A program made the translations under genes and the position numbers. Of a stretch of DNA of 64,000 nucleotides, positions 48,254 through 59,411 are shown piece after piece (within the stretch, counting starts at the first letter, position 1; each line of letters opens with the position of its first letter). The notes under the pieces are model-generated. The model was not told the origin of the DNA. It did not search any database and was given only the letters and a program-made list of their open reading frames with translations. The stretch comes from JAOPZW01 sp963707695. GTDB lineage: Bacteria; Actinomycetota; Thermoleophilia; Solirubrobacterales; Solirubrobacteraceae. The stretch covers positions 1-64,000 of the forward strand of contig CAVPQY010000007.1 of NCBI GenBank assembly GCA_963707695.1. The letters run 5' to 3'.

Positions 48254-49125
48254 GGCGCCAGGCGGCTGCGTCGCTGCACGGCGCGCGCCAGGATCGTGAG
48301 GACGAGGATCATCAGGACGAGCGTCAGCGCCGCGCCCCACGCGCGGGTGACGAGCCGGTCCTGGGCCTGTCCGACGTCGTTGAAGATCTGCAGCGGCAGC
48401 GAGTTCATCCGCTGGGTCGGGTCGAGCGACGCGCCGTACACGAAGGCGACGCTGAAGAGCAGCGGCGCGGTCTCCCCCGCGGCACGGGCCACCGCGAGCA
48501 GCGAGCCGGTCACGATGCCGGGCAGCGCCGTGGGCAGGACCACCTTGAAGATGACCCGCCAGCGCGGGGCGCCGAGCGCCAGCGCGCCCTCGCGCAGGGT
48601 GTCGGGCACGAGGCTGAGGACGACCTCGGCGGAGCGCGTGACGACCGGCAGCATGAGCAGCGCCAGCGCGACGGCGCCCTTCCAGGCGGCGAACGTCCCG
48701 CCGACCTTCGTGACGACGAGGACGATGTAGACGAAGAGCCCGAAGACGACCGACGGCACGCCGGTCATCACGTCGATGAAGTACCGCACGAGGTTCGCGA
48801 ACCACCCGGTCCGGCCGTACTCGACGAGCCACACCGCCACGCCGACGCCGAAGGGCACGGCGATGGCGCTTGCGATGGCGACCATCTCGATCGTGCCGAG
48901 GATGGCCGAGCGGATCCCGCCCGGGTTGCCGAGGAAGCGGCCAGTCGGGTCCGTGGTGAAGAAGTCGACGCTGAAGGCGCCGAGGCCCTTCTTCAGCAGG
49001 TAGTAGAGGATCAGGACCAGCGGCACGAGCGCGACCCCGGTGAGGGCGAGCGCGAGACCGCGCATGCCGCGGTCCGTCGCCCGGCGGCGGGTGCTGACCG
49101 CGGGGATCCCGGGGACGGCGCTCAT
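48250..49125 (-). CDS. pstA: Phosphate ABC transporter permease PstA
   Basis: 291 residues with six TM helices. The binding-protein-dependent transport loop reads LALGAPRWRVIFKVVLPTAL then GIVTGSLLAVARAAGETAPL, the EAA motif that docks PstB. FLGNPGGIRSAILGTIEMVA precedes helix 2. Start and stop overlap pstC and pstB by four bases each, so translation is coupled. Confidence 0.95.
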   Translation of the reverse strand: MSAVPGIPAVSTRRRATDRGMRGLALALTGVALVPLVLILYYLLKKGLGAFSVDFFTTDPTGRFLGNPGGIRSAILGTIEMVAIASAIAVPFGVGVAVWLVEYGRTGWFANLVRYFIDVMTGVPSVVFGLFVYIVLVVTKVGGTFAAWKGAVALALLMLPVVTRSAEVVLSLVPDTLREGALALGAPRWRVIFKVVLPTALPGIVTGSLLAVARAAGETAPLLFSVAFVYGASLDPTQRMNSLPLQIFNDVGQAQDRLVTRAWGAALTLVLMILVLTILARAVQRRSRLAP

Positions 49126-50132
49126 CCGGCCATCCCCTGGGCGACGCCGGTGACGCGGCTGCGCCCGGCGCGGGTGACGAAGTAGCGGGCGATCGCGTTC
49201 ACGAGGAGGGTGAAGACGAAGAGCAGGAGCCCGGCGGCGATGAGCGCCGCCCGGTGGTCGGGGGTGGCGGCCGCCTCGCCGAACTCGTTGGCGATCACGG
49301 CGGCCAGGCTGTAGCCCTGGGAGAAGACGGAGTGGCCGATGACGGCCGCGTTGCCGATGACGATCGTCACGGCGATCGTCTCGCCCAGCGCGCGGCCCAG
49401 GCCGAGCATGGACGCACCGGCGATCCCGGGGCGGGCGTAGGGCAGGACGGCCATCCGGATCATCTCCCAGCGCGTCGCGCCGAGCGCGAGGGCGGCCTCC
49501 TTGGTCTCCTTCGGCACGGTCGCCATGACCTCACGGGAGATCGCGCTGACGATCGGCAGGATCATGATCGCGAGGATCAGCCCGGCCACGAAGTAGTTCG
49601 GGATGGAGACGCTCCCGCCCACGAAGGGCAGGAAGGAGAAGGTGTCGGCGAACCACGTCTCCGCCGGCTGCAGCTTCGGCGCCAGGAAGAAGATGCCCCA
49701 CAGCCCGTAGACGACGGACGGGACCGCCGCCAGGAGCTCGACGAGGATCGTCAGGGGCTGGCGGACACGGGTCGGCGCGAGCTCGGTGACGTACAGCGCG
49801 GTGGCGATCGCCACCGGCACGCCGATGAGCAGCGCGATGGCCGAGGTGATGAGCGTCCCGACCAGGAGCGGCAGGGCCCCGAACGCGTTCTGGGACGGGA
49901 CCCAGTCGTTCGTGAAGACGAAGCTCAGGACGCCCGTCTGCTCGAAGGCGGGGAGCGCCTCGATGAGCAGACGGACGAAGAAGAACGTGATGAGGACGAG
50001 GATGAAGGCCGCCAGCCCGGCGAGCGTCCACTCGAGCGCCGGGTCGGCCCGGCGGCCCCGCGACCGGTTGGTCAGGACGCTGATCGGCGCCGGGGTGGCG
50101 GCGACCGTGGTGCTGGCGGCCTCCATCGACAT
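49122..50132 (-). CDS. pstC: Phosphate ABC transporter permease PstC
   Basis: 336 residues, six TM helices. VAALPSVVYGLWGIFFLAPK-type segment near the middle and the EAA loop LALGATRWEMIRMAVLPYAR then GASMLGLGRALGETIAV are typical of PstC. It forms the transmembrane channel with PstA. The ATG lies four bases after the pstS stop. Confidence 0.95.
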   Translation of the reverse strand: MSMEAASTTVAATPAPISVLTNRSRGRRADPALEWTLAGLAAFILVLITFFFVRLLIEALPAFEQTGVLSFVFTNDWVPSQNAFGALPLLVGTLITSAIALLIGVPVAIATALYVTELAPTRVRQPLTILVELLAAVPSVVYGLWGIFFLAPKLQPAETWFADTFSFLPFVGGSVSIPNYFVAGLILAIMILPIVSAISREVMATVPKETKEAALALGATRWEMIRMAVLPYARPGIAGASMLGLGRALGETIAVTIVIGNAAVIGHSVFSQGYSLAAVIANEFGEAAATPDHRAALIAAGLLLFVFTLLVNAIARYFVTRAGRSRVTGVAQGMAG

Positions 50133-50136
50133 CAGG

Positions 50137-51249
50137 TCAGCCCTTCAGCGCAGTCCCGTTGCACTTCAGGCCGTCGACCTTGGCCTGGGCCTTGGTCTTG
50201 ATGTTGGCCGGCAGCGGCGCGTACTCGAGCTCCTTGGCGACGCTCTGGCCGTCGCCCAGGCCGTAGTCCAGCCAGTCCTTGACCAGCGACGCCGTCTTCG
50301 CGGCGACGCCGGCCTTGCACATGTCCTCGTAGACGAGCAGGAACGTGGTGGCCGTGATCGGGTAGGCGTTCGGAGCGGGGGCGTTGATCGTGCTGAAGCG
50401 CAGGTCGGCCGGCACCTGGGCGCCCTCGACCGCCGCCGAGGCGGCCTCGAGCGTCGGCACGACGAAGCTCCCGCTCTTGTTCTTCACCGAGGCGAAGGTG
50501 AAGTTGTTCTGCAGCGCGTAGGCCTGCTCGACGTAGCCGACGGCGCCGTCGGTCTGCTTGATGCAGCCCGCCACCCCGTCGTTGCCCTTGGCGCCGGTGC
50601 CGGTCGGCCACTTGACCGACTTGTCCGAGCCGGGGCCGCTCTTCCACGCGCTCGAGTAGTCGGTGAGGAACTCCGTGAAGTTCTTCGTGGTGCCGGACTC
50701 GTCGGAGCGGTGGCAGACCGTGATCGACGTGCCGGGGAGGCTCGCGCCGCTGTTGAGCTTGGCGATGGCCGGGTCGTTCCACGTCTTGATCTGCCCGAGG
50801 AAGATGTCCGCGATCGTCGCGCCGTCGAGCTTCAGGCCCTTGTCGACGCCGTCGACCTTGTAGGAGACCGTCACCGCGCCGGCGACCGTCGGGACGTGCA
50901 CGGGCGTGCCCTTGCCCGCGGCGGCCTTGATCTCCTCGTCCTTCATCGCCGAGTCCGAGGCGCCGAAGTCGACGGTGCCGGCGGTGAACTGTGCGATGCC
51001 GCCCCCCGAGCCGATGGCCTGGTAGTTGACCGTGGTGCCCTGGGCGTCCTTGAAGCGCGCCGCCCACTCGCTGTACACCGGGGCGGGGAACGTGGCGCCG
51101 GCGCCGTTGATGGTGCCGCCCTTCTGGGCGCCCGAGCTGCTGGCGCTGCTCGAGGAGCCGCTGGGACTGCTGTCATCGCTGCCGCAGGCGGCGATGCCTG
51201 CAGCGAGCAGTGCCGTGCAGCCGACGGCGAGGACCTTCGTGGAACGCAA
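50137..51249 (-). CDS. pstS: Phosphate-binding lipoprotein PstS
   Basis: 370 residues from the TTG at 51,249, chosen because AAGGAG lies ten bases upstream; a longer ATG at 51,288 lacks such a site. The N-terminus has LAVGCTALLAAGIAACGSDD, a lipoprotein signal with the modified Cys in the AGIAAC lipobox, then a Ser-rich linker. The phosphate-site motifs INGAGATFPAPVYSEW, IGSGGGIAQF, DFGASDSAM and RSDESGTT are all present. It delivers phosphate to PstC/PstA and is first of the transporter genes, 50 bases after the wHTH gene. Confidence 0.94.
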   Translation of the reverse strand: MRSTKVLAVGCTALLAAGIAACGSDDSSPSGSSSSASSSGAQKGGTINGAGATFPAPVYSEWAARFKDAQGTTVNYQAIGSGGGIAQFTAGTVDFGASDSAMKDEEIKAAAGKGTPVHVPTVAGAVTVSYKVDGVDKGLKLDGATIADIFLGQIKTWNDPAIAKLNSGASLPGTSITVCHRSDESGTTKNFTEFLTDYSSAWKSGPGSDKSVKWPTGTGAKGNDGVAGCIKQTDGAVGYVEQAYALQNNFTFASVKNKSGSFVVPTLEAASAAVEGAQVPADLRFSTINAPAPNAYPITATTFLLVYEDMCKAGVAAKTASLVKDWLDYGLGDGQSVAKELEYAPLPANIKTKAQAKVDGLKCNGTALKG

Positions 51250-51298
51250 GGGAGTGCTCCTTGTAGTTGACGGCGTCGAGGCTCGCATCGGCTGCAGA

Positions 51299-51691
51299 TC
51301 AGCCTGTTGCAGAGCCGTGACCGTGGTGTGAAAAGGGTGTGAAGGGCTCCGGGTCGAACCGGTAGCCGAAGCCGACGTGGGTGTGGATCCACCGCGTGCC
51401 CGGGACCGCGTCCTCGAGCTTCACGCGCAGCTTGTGGACGTAGACGTCGATCGAGCGGTCGCCGGCGCGCAGCCGCCCGCCCCAGACCTCGCGGTAGAGG
51501 TCCTCGCGGCGGACGATGCCCGCGCCGGAGCGCACGAAGGCGACGAGCAGGCCGAACTCGCGCACCGAGAGCGGGAGCGCTCGGCCCTGGACCGTGGCGA
51601 GACCGTCGCGCGGGCGCACCTCCAGGACCCCGAGGCGGAGGACGTCGGATCCCTGGCGCTCGTCGAAGCCCTGACGCTCGGCCTGCTCCAT
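51299..51691 (-). CDS. Receiver-less OmpR/PhoB-type winged-helix regulator
   Basis: 130 residues: an N-terminal 15-residue segment, then a transcriptional-regulator winged helix with LPLSVREFGLLVAFVRSGAG, REDLYREVWGG and RSIDVYVHKLRVKLED, ending YRFDPEPF. The receiver domain is missing, so it cannot be phosphorylated by a kinase. The wing is closely similar to that of the response regulator at 45,612. It lies 50 bases before pstS on the same strand and divergent from the DUF47 gene, a position suited to controlling both. Confidence 0.8.
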   Translation of the reverse strand: MEQAERQGFDERQGSDVLRLGVLEVRPRDGLATVQGRALPLSVREFGLLVAFVRSGAGIVRREDLYREVWGGRLRAGDRSIDVYVHKLRVKLEDAVPGTRWIHTHVGFGYRFDPEPFTPFSHHGHGSATG

Positions 51692-51805
51692 GCAGGCGAT
51701 GCTGATGGCCGCGGCGCCCGCCCCGGTTACCGACCGGTGAAGTGGCTGTGAACGACCCGTGAACGCCGCCCGCGGCGGGACACGTCGCCGCTACGGTCGG
51801 CCCAG

Positions 51806-52432
51806 ATGGCGCTGCGGATCCGACGTCGCCCGGACGGGCAGGTGCTCGACCTCTTCGAGGAGGCCGGGCGCAACGTGCAGCGCTCGACGCTGCTCCTGCG
51901 CGACCTCGTCGACGACTACCCGGACCACGCGCCGCTGGCCCGGGACCTGTTCCTGTGCGAGCAGGAGGGCGACCGGATCGCCCACGACATCATCCACCTG
52001 CTCCACGCCGGGCGGCGGCTGCCCTTCGCCGCCTCCGACGGCTACCAGCTCGCGACCGCGCTCGACGACGTCGTCGACTTCGCCGAGCAGACCGCGGACG
52101 CCTTCGGGATCTACCACGTCGAGGCGCCGATGGAGCAGGCCGACCAGCTCGCGGACGTCCTCGTCGGCTGCGGCGAGCAGGTCGCGCTGGCGCTGCGCGC
52201 GCTGCGCACGGGGGCCGAGCTGGGCACCTTCCTCGTCGAGATCCACCGCCTGGAGAACGAGGGCGACCGGATCTCGCGCGACGCCGTCGCGTCGCTCTTC
52301 CACAACGGGATCGACCCGATCGTCGTGATCCGCTGGAAGGACATCTTCGAGGCCTTCGAGGCCAGCGTCGACGCCTGCGAGACGGTCGCGCACGTGCTCG
52401 AGGGCATCTCGATCAAGCAGCGGGCCCGGTGA
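51806..52432 (+). CDS. DUF47/PhoU-like phosphate accessory protein
   Basis: 208 residues, helical. Two PhoU-like metal motifs, CEQEGDRIAHDIIHLLHAGR (about residue 52) and LENEGDRISRDAVASLF (about residue 150), define the DUF47 family, usually encoded beside Pit-type phosphate transporters. No pit gene is present here; the partner may be encoded elsewhere or the protein may act with the Pst system next to it. Divergent from the wHTH-pst operon. Confidence 0.88.
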   Translation: MALRIRRRPDGQVLDLFEEAGRNVQRSTLLLRDLVDDYPDHAPLARDLFLCEQEGDRIAHDIIHLLHAGRRLPFAASDGYQLATALDDVVDFAEQTADAFGIYHVEAPMEQADQLADVLVGCGEQVALALRALRTGAELGTFLVEIHRLENEGDRISRDAVASLFHNGIDPIVVIRWKDIFEAFEASVDACETVAHVLEGISIKQRAR

Positions 52433-52547
52433 CCGCCCGCGCGCGGCGTTTCACGGATGCGGTCGTCCGTGAGCGGACGACCCTGCCCGTCGCCCCGCAC
52501 GCCCGCCCTGCCGGCCGGGAACGGCCAGAGGTGACCGAGGGAGGCCG

Positions 52548-53462
52548 ATGCCGTATCGCCTGGACTTCTCCGAGGACCTCGCCGCGAGCGTGCGCCGGAC
52601 CGCGCGGGAGCAGCTCGACGACGCCCTGGCGCGCCTGCGCGACCAGTACGGCGACGACCCCGTCGAGGCCGTGCACGGAGCCCGGAAGGACCTGAAGAAG
52701 GCCCGCTCGCTCCTGCGCCTCGCGCGCCCGGGCCTCGACCGCGATGCCCACCGCCGGATCGACGACGAGCTGCGCGACGCCGGGCGGCGCCTGTCGGACC
52801 GCCGCGACGCGGACGTGCTCGCGGCGACGGTCGACGACCTGGCCGAGCGGTACGTCGGCCGGCTGCCCGAGCAACGCTTCGCGGACCTCCGCGCCCAGGT
52901 CGCCGGCCCTGGCGGTGGCGGCGCCGCCGCGGCCCCGCTCTCCGACGTCGTCGTGGCGCTCCGGGCCGCGGCCGACGCGGTGCCCGACTGGCCGCTGGAG
53001 CGCCTGGACGCCGACGCGCTGCGGGACGGCGCGGTGCGCGCCTACGGGCGCGGGCGCGACGCGATGGCCGCCGCGATCGCGGAGCCGACCGACGAGCGCC
53101 TGCACGAGTGGCGCAAGCGCGCGAAGGACCTCTGGTACCAGGCACGCCTGCTGGGCGACGCGTGGCCGCGCGCCTTCGAGGCGCTCGCCCAGGACGCGCA
53201 CGCGCTGGCCGACCTGCTCGGCGACGACCACGACCTGGCGGTCCTGTCCGCGCGGGTCACCGCCACGGGCGGCGCCGGGTCGGCCGAGGGTGTCGACGAC
53301 GACGTGCTCGAGCTCGTCGCGCACCGCCGCCACGACCTCCAGGAGGGCGCGCGGCGGCTCGGCGCGCGGCTCTACGCCGAGAAGCCGGCCGCCTTCCGCC
53401 GCCGGCTCGCGCGCTACCTCGCGGCGGTGCAGGAGGAGCGGCGCGGGCCCCAGGTCGCCTGA
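52548..53462 (+). CDS. CHAD-domain protein
   Basis: 304 residues, all helical, with the CHAD hallmarks VHGARKDLKKARSLLRLARP at about residue 44 and LHEWRKRAKDLWYQARLLG at about residue 186, plus LLGDDHDLAVL. CHAD domains bind inorganic polyphosphate through their conserved His and Lys/Arg residues. Its position beside phosphate uptake genes fits polyphosphate handling. GGGAGGCC precedes the ATG. Intact. Confidence 0.88.
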   Translation: MPYRLDFSEDLAASVRRTAREQLDDALARLRDQYGDDPVEAVHGARKDLKKARSLLRLARPGLDRDAHRRIDDELRDAGRRLSDRRDADVLAATVDDLAERYVGRLPEQRFADLRAQVAGPGGGGAAAAPLSDVVVALRAAADAVPDWPLERLDADALRDGAVRAYGRGRDAMAAAIAEPTDERLHEWRKRAKDLWYQARLLGDAWPRAFEALAQDAHALADLLGDDHDLAVLSARVTATGGAGSAEGVDDDVLELVAHRRHDLQEGARRLGARLYAEKPAAFRRRLARYLAAVQEERRGPQVA

Positions 53463-53524
53463 CGCGCGGCCGGGTCGCCGCGCGCGGTCGGCGAGCAGCA
53501 GGTGCGCCGCGCCGCGGTGAAGGC

Positions 53525-55182
53525 TCAGGCCAGCGGGTGGGAGAACGCGCGCTCGAGCCGCGGCGGCGTGGCGCTGTCGCCCTCGCCGTCGCCCGGGCGC
53601 GTCCGCTCGACCGTGAGGCCGGCGTGCCGGCCGTCGAAGTCCAGGGTCGCGATCTGGTTGTCGAAGACCGGGCCTTCGACCATGCGCCACCGCAGGTCCG
53701 GGTCGGGGACGCCGGCGGCCCGCGCGAGGGCGCGCCCCGCGGCGTGGCCGGCCTTCGAGCCGCCGAGGCGGATCGCGCGCTGCTCGCGCGCGTCGAGCGG
53801 GTTGCGCAGCGGCGAGCAGACCGCCTGCCACACGGCGCTGCGGACCTCCGCCTCGCGGCGGAAGGCCATCTCGCTGAGGTACGCGTGGTGGACGTCGCCC
53901 GACAGCACGACGATCGAGGCGGGCGCCGGGCCGTGGCGGCCCGCGCCGACCTCGCGCAGGCGCGTCGTGAGGCGCTCGAAGGACTCGCCGAACGCGGCCC
54001 AGTGCTCGAGGTCGACGGCGCGGCGCAGGCGCTCCCCCAGGCGCGCGGCCCCGGGCCCCACGCCCCCGCGCACACCGCCTCGCTCCACGCCTCCAGGAAG
54101 TGCATCCCGTGGCCGAGCAGCAGCGGCAGCGACGTGGCGACGAGCAGGTGGTCGGGCCCGCCCACGAGCCGCTCGCAGATCCAGTCCCACTCGTCGTCGT
54201 CGACCATGCAGCGGCGGCCGTCGCGCAGGACGCGGCCCGCGCGGGAGTCCACGACGAGGACCCGCACGCCCCCGTGGTCGCGGCAGAAGCTCCAGCGGCT
54301 GCCCTCGGTCTCGCGGTCGGCCCGCAGGGCGAACTCCCGCAGCGGGACGGCGCCGTCTTCCGCCGCGCGGACCGCGTCGAGCACCCCGTCGTCGTGGAGG
54401 TGCTCGGGTTGCAGGTTGCCGAGGTGCTGGTGGATCCAGTACGACGCGAAGGCGCCGGCGATGCGCTCCTCCCACCACGGCAGCCGGCGCATGTCCGCCA
54501 CCCACGCCTCGGAGATGTTCCAGTCGTCGTGGACGTCGTGGTCGTCGAAGATCATCCCGCTGGGGACGGTCGAGAGCAGCCAGCGGACCACGGGGTCCCC
54601 CCACGCCTCGCGGTAGAGCGCGGTGTACTCCTCGAAGTCGGCGACCTCGGTCCCCGGCGGCTCCGCGGGGTCGCGCCGGGCGGCGATGAGGTCGCGCACC
54701 GCCGGGGGGACCTCGTCGGCGTAGACCTGGTCGCCGAGCAGGAGCAGGAGCGTGGGCAGCCGCTCCGCGGGCTGGTCGAGGAGGCGGAGCGCGAGCGTCC
54801 GGAGCGCGTCGACCTCGCGGCCGCGGTCGTCCTCGTCCTTGCGCAGGCTGTAGGGCGGGTCGTGCGGGACCGTCACGCGACAGGAGCCGAAGACGATCCG
54901 CGCCGGGGTCCCGCCGCCGGTCGTCCGGATGACGCTGGGCGGGAACGCCGCGTCCGCCAGCGGCCACCGCCGCTCGCCGTCCAGCGCGACCTCGTACGGC
55001 GTGATCGCACCGCGTGCCAACCCGGTGACGTGCACGAGCGCGTAGTGGTGGCCGGCGACGTGGAACGTCCGGTCGCGGCAGCCGAGCACCTCCACGGTGC
55101 ACGGCGCGTCGGCCTCCACCCAGACGGTGGCCTCGTCGTCGTCGACGTAGCGGAGGACCGGGCCGAGGAGAAGCTCCGCCAT
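53525..55182 (-). CDS. PhoD-like metallophosphatase (one frameshift)
   Basis: From MAELLLGPVLRYVDDDEATV (ATG at 55,182) the protein has an Ig-like N-terminal domain, then the phosphodiesterase core: VFGSCR, LLGDQVYADE, FDDHDVHDDW, LVVDSR and, after a shift near 54,050, LSGDVHHAYLSEM with metal-binding His and Asp. The frame change occurs in a GC-rich run (WGPGPRAWGS), so a base-count error is likely. Restored length is about 550 residues, normal for PhoD-type proteins. No Tat signal is seen, so it may be cytoplasmic. With CHAD, DUF47 and Pst it completes a phosphate cluster. Confidence 0.82.
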
Positions 55183-55253
55183 GGCGGCGGCAGCGTACCC
55201 GTGCACGCGGGAAGCGCGCGCCGCGCGCCGCGCGCCCGGACCGGCCGCGCCGG

Positions 55254-55430
55254 CTAGCGGTGGCGCCAGGCGAGCCGTGCGGCCACGACGGGCACGGCCG
55301 TCAGGCCGAGCGCCAGCGGCAGGCAGCACCCGGTGACCCGGACGCTGCTCCCGCCGCGGGCGCGGCGGGAGTAGGAGGGGAACGGACCCCACATCGAGAA
55401 GCCGCCGCGGGAAGGGCGTCGTCGTGCCAT
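55254..55430 (-). CDS. Small Arg-rich protein with GCCLP motif
   Basis: 58 residues starting MARRRPSRGGFSMWGPFPSY and containing RVTGCCLPLALGL, then a hydrophobic stretch (LTAVPVVAARLAW). The GPFP..YS and GCCLP patterns recall a short actinobacterial membrane-associated family, remembered and not verified. It follows the PhoD gene in the opposite reading order with 70 bases between. Confidence 0.45.
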   Translation of the reverse strand: MARRRPSRGGFSMWGPFPSYSRRARGGSSVRVTGCCLPLALGLTAVPVVAARLAWRHR

Positions 55431-55483
55431 GGGCGGCCGCTACCCCGTCGTGCGACGACCGAGCCACGGCGCGCGTCGCGAGG

Positions 55484-57096
<1,613 letters not shown>

Positions 57097-57100
<4 letters not shown>

Positions 57101-58473
57101 GCCCGCGCGGCGCGGACGGCGCCCGCGGTGAGCCCCACCTCCGCGTCCGTCAGCGTGCGTGGGTCGAGCACCACGCGCCCGTCGGCGATGCGCGCGACGA
57201 CCGGCGGCTCGCCGCGCCGCAGCGCCGCCGCCAGCGCGCCCGGGTCACCGCCCTCCAGCGCGACCGCGGGGCCGGGCAGCTCGAGCAGGGGCAGCGCCCC
57301 GCCACCGACGCGGGCGACCGCCTCGACGACGGTCCCGCCGGTGGCGTCGGCCAGGCGCTGCGCTCGCGAGCGCAGGGTCGCCTCGTCCGCCGTCAGCATC
57401 GCGAGCACCGGCAGCTCGCGCCGCGCGAGCGCCGGGTCGCGGTGCAGGCGCAGCGTCGCCTCCAGGGCGGCGAGCGACAGCTTGTCGATCCGCACGGCGC
57501 GCGCGAGCGGATGCCGGCGGCAGGCCGCGACGGCCTCGCGGGTGCCGACGAGCAGGCCGGCCTGCGGGCCGCCGAGGAGCTTGTCGCCGCTGAAGGCCAC
57601 GAGCGCGGCGCCGGCGCGCACCGACCGCCGGACGGGCGGCTCGCCGGCGAGGAGGTCGAGGCCGTCGTCGTCGAGGACGCCCGAGCCGGCGTCGTCGATG
57701 ACGGGCACGCCGAGCGAGCAGAGGGCCTCGACCTCCACCTCCTCGACGAAGCCGACCGTCCGGAAGTTCGACGGGTGCGCGCGGAGGATCGCACCGAGGT
57801 CGTCCCCGCTCGCGCGGACGGCCTGCGCGTAGTCGGCCAGGCGCGTGCGGTTGGTCGTCCCGACCTCGACGAGGCGCGCCCCGGCCTGGGCGACGACCTC
57901 CGGGACCCGGAAGCCGCCGCCGATCTCGACGAGTTGGCCGCGCGAGACGACCAGGTCGCGCCCGGCCGCGAGCGCCGCGGCGGCCAGGAGCGTCGCCGCC
58001 GCGCAGTTGTTGACCACGAGCGCCGCCTCCGCTCCCGTGAGCTCACGCAGCAGGCCCTCGACGTGGTCGTGGCGCGAGCCGCGCGCGCCGTCCTCGAGGT
58101 CGAGCTCGAGGTTCGCGTAGCCCTCGGCCGCGCGGGCGACCGCCTCGCGGGCGGCGGCGGCCAGCGGCGCCCGCCCCAAGCCGGTGTGGACGACGACCCC
58201 CGTCGCGTTGAGGACCCGCCGCAGCGACGGGCGCAGTCGCCCGCGCGCGCGGGCGAGCAGGTCGGGGGCGTCTCGCGCGCCCCCGAGCACCTCGTCGCGG
58301 CGGTCGGCCAGCGTCGCGCGCGCCACGGCGACGGCCTCGCGCTCGGCGACGGCCCCGGCCTCGGCGGCCTGCACGGCCGCGGCCAGCCGGTCGACGGCCG
58401 GGAGCTCCCGCAGCCGCGCCCGCACCGCCTCGGGGAGCGTCGCGTCGGGGCCGGCGCCGGACATGCCCGGCAT
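57097..58473 (-). CDS. selA: L-seryl-tRNA(Sec) selenium transferase SelA
   Basis: 458 residues, full length for the family. SelA converts Ser-tRNA(Sec) to Sec-tRNA(Sec) using selenophosphate and pyridoxal phosphate. The PLP-binding Lys is in VAFSGDKLLGGPQAGLLVG, and VVVHTGLGRAPLA and LVVNNCAAATLL are conserved substrate-side elements. It is encoded divergently from the tRNA-Sec gene (58 bases apart) and overlaps selB, so the three form one selenocysteine unit. selD is not in the window. Confidence 0.95.
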
Positions 58474-58530
58474 CTTGGCAGGCGCGCGAGCGCCGCCGGG
58501 CCGGGCCGCGGCGCTACGGTGCGCACCCCT

Positions 58531-58623
58531 GGAGCGGCCCGGGGCCGGTGCTCCGAACGGCCTTCAAAGCCGTGGGCCCGGCGGCATCCCGCCGGGGGAA
58601 GGTTCGACTCCTTCGCCGCTCCG
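58531..58623 (+). tRNA. selC: tRNA-Sec (anticodon TCA)
   Basis: An acceptor stem of eight pairs, GGAGCGGC with GCCGCTCC, D-arm GGGG..CTCC, anticodon arm ACGGC-CTTCAAA-GCCGT with anticodon TCA, a long variable arm (CCCGGCGG/CCGCCGGG) and T-arm GAAGG-TTCGACT-CCTTC. Eight-base acceptor and long extra arm are specific for tRNA-Sec. The neighbouring selA and selB confirm it. CCA is not encoded. Its 3' half is partly repeated at 61,843. Confidence 0.95.
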
Positions 58624-58718
58624 TCGCCAAATCGGGGCCACCCCACGAAGGTATATGCGCGCGCATGGTATCCCCGCTGTATCCCGAAATCCGGGCCGGG
58701 GCGTACCGTCCCCCGGGT

Positions 58719-59109
58719 ATGGCTGGCTTCGCGGGCGTCGCCGTCCTCCAGGCGGCCGGCGAACGCGACGCCGCGAGCGTGCTCGCCGCGCTGGCCGCCG
58801 ACGCCGACCTCGGGGCGGACCTCACCGACGACCAGTGGTGGGACGACCAGTCGTCCGGCGACGACGAGGACGTGCTGGGGCTCCTGCCATGTGACCGACC
58901 CCGGCCGGGTCCCGCCGTGGACGTCGGACGCAACCCCACGGACTTTCTGGACGCGGTCGCGGACGCGTTCGGCCCGGAGGTTGCCGCCCGCACCGCCGCG
59001 CTGATCCCGCCGCGACGCCCTGGACCGGGCGGCCGACGCGGTGGACCAGTTGGGCCGGGATTTCGAGGTGGCGTTCGCCGCGTTCGACCGGCCGGACCTC
59101 GACGGCTGA
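58719..59109 (+). CDS. Small accessory hypothetical protein (one frameshift)
   Basis: From the ATG at 58,719 (MAGFAGVAVLQAAGERDAAS) the frame runs through DDQWWDDQSSGDDEDVL and FLDAVADAFGPEVAARTAAL. Near 59,015 one base shifts it into DALDRAADAVDQLGRDFEVA, then FAAFDRPDLDG and TGA. Restored length about 130 residues, acidic, helical. The first part resembles the protein at 40,498. It is the first gene right of tRNA-Sec, in the presumed integrated element. Confidence 0.5.
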
Positions 59110-59411
59110 TCGCGGCAAAGACCCCCGGCGTGGCCCCCCGGTTGCGGGGTACGCGAAGCTCCAGGGCCTCATCCCCGCGGACCTGACCTAAGCCACGCCC
59201 GCCGGACGGTCCGGACGGTGCGGACGGTCTGGACGGTCCCTCATCCTCGAACCATCTAGAACGACGGCCCGCGGCGGCCCTCCGCGCGCTGGCGACGCTT
59301 GACGCACGCCGCGCCGTGGTGTCCCAAAGCGGCCCCGAGCGCCTCCTTGACTTCGTCTTGCGGCACTGCTACGCCACCTAGGTCAGGCACCCCACTGAAA
59401 GGGGCCTAGCG
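59110..59411. other. Intergenic, no gene seen
   Basis: About 300 bases of GC-rich sequence with a short run of GGACGGT repeats at 59,208-59,240. The ribosome site of the collagen-like gene lies at its end (GAAAGGGG). Confidence 0.4.
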
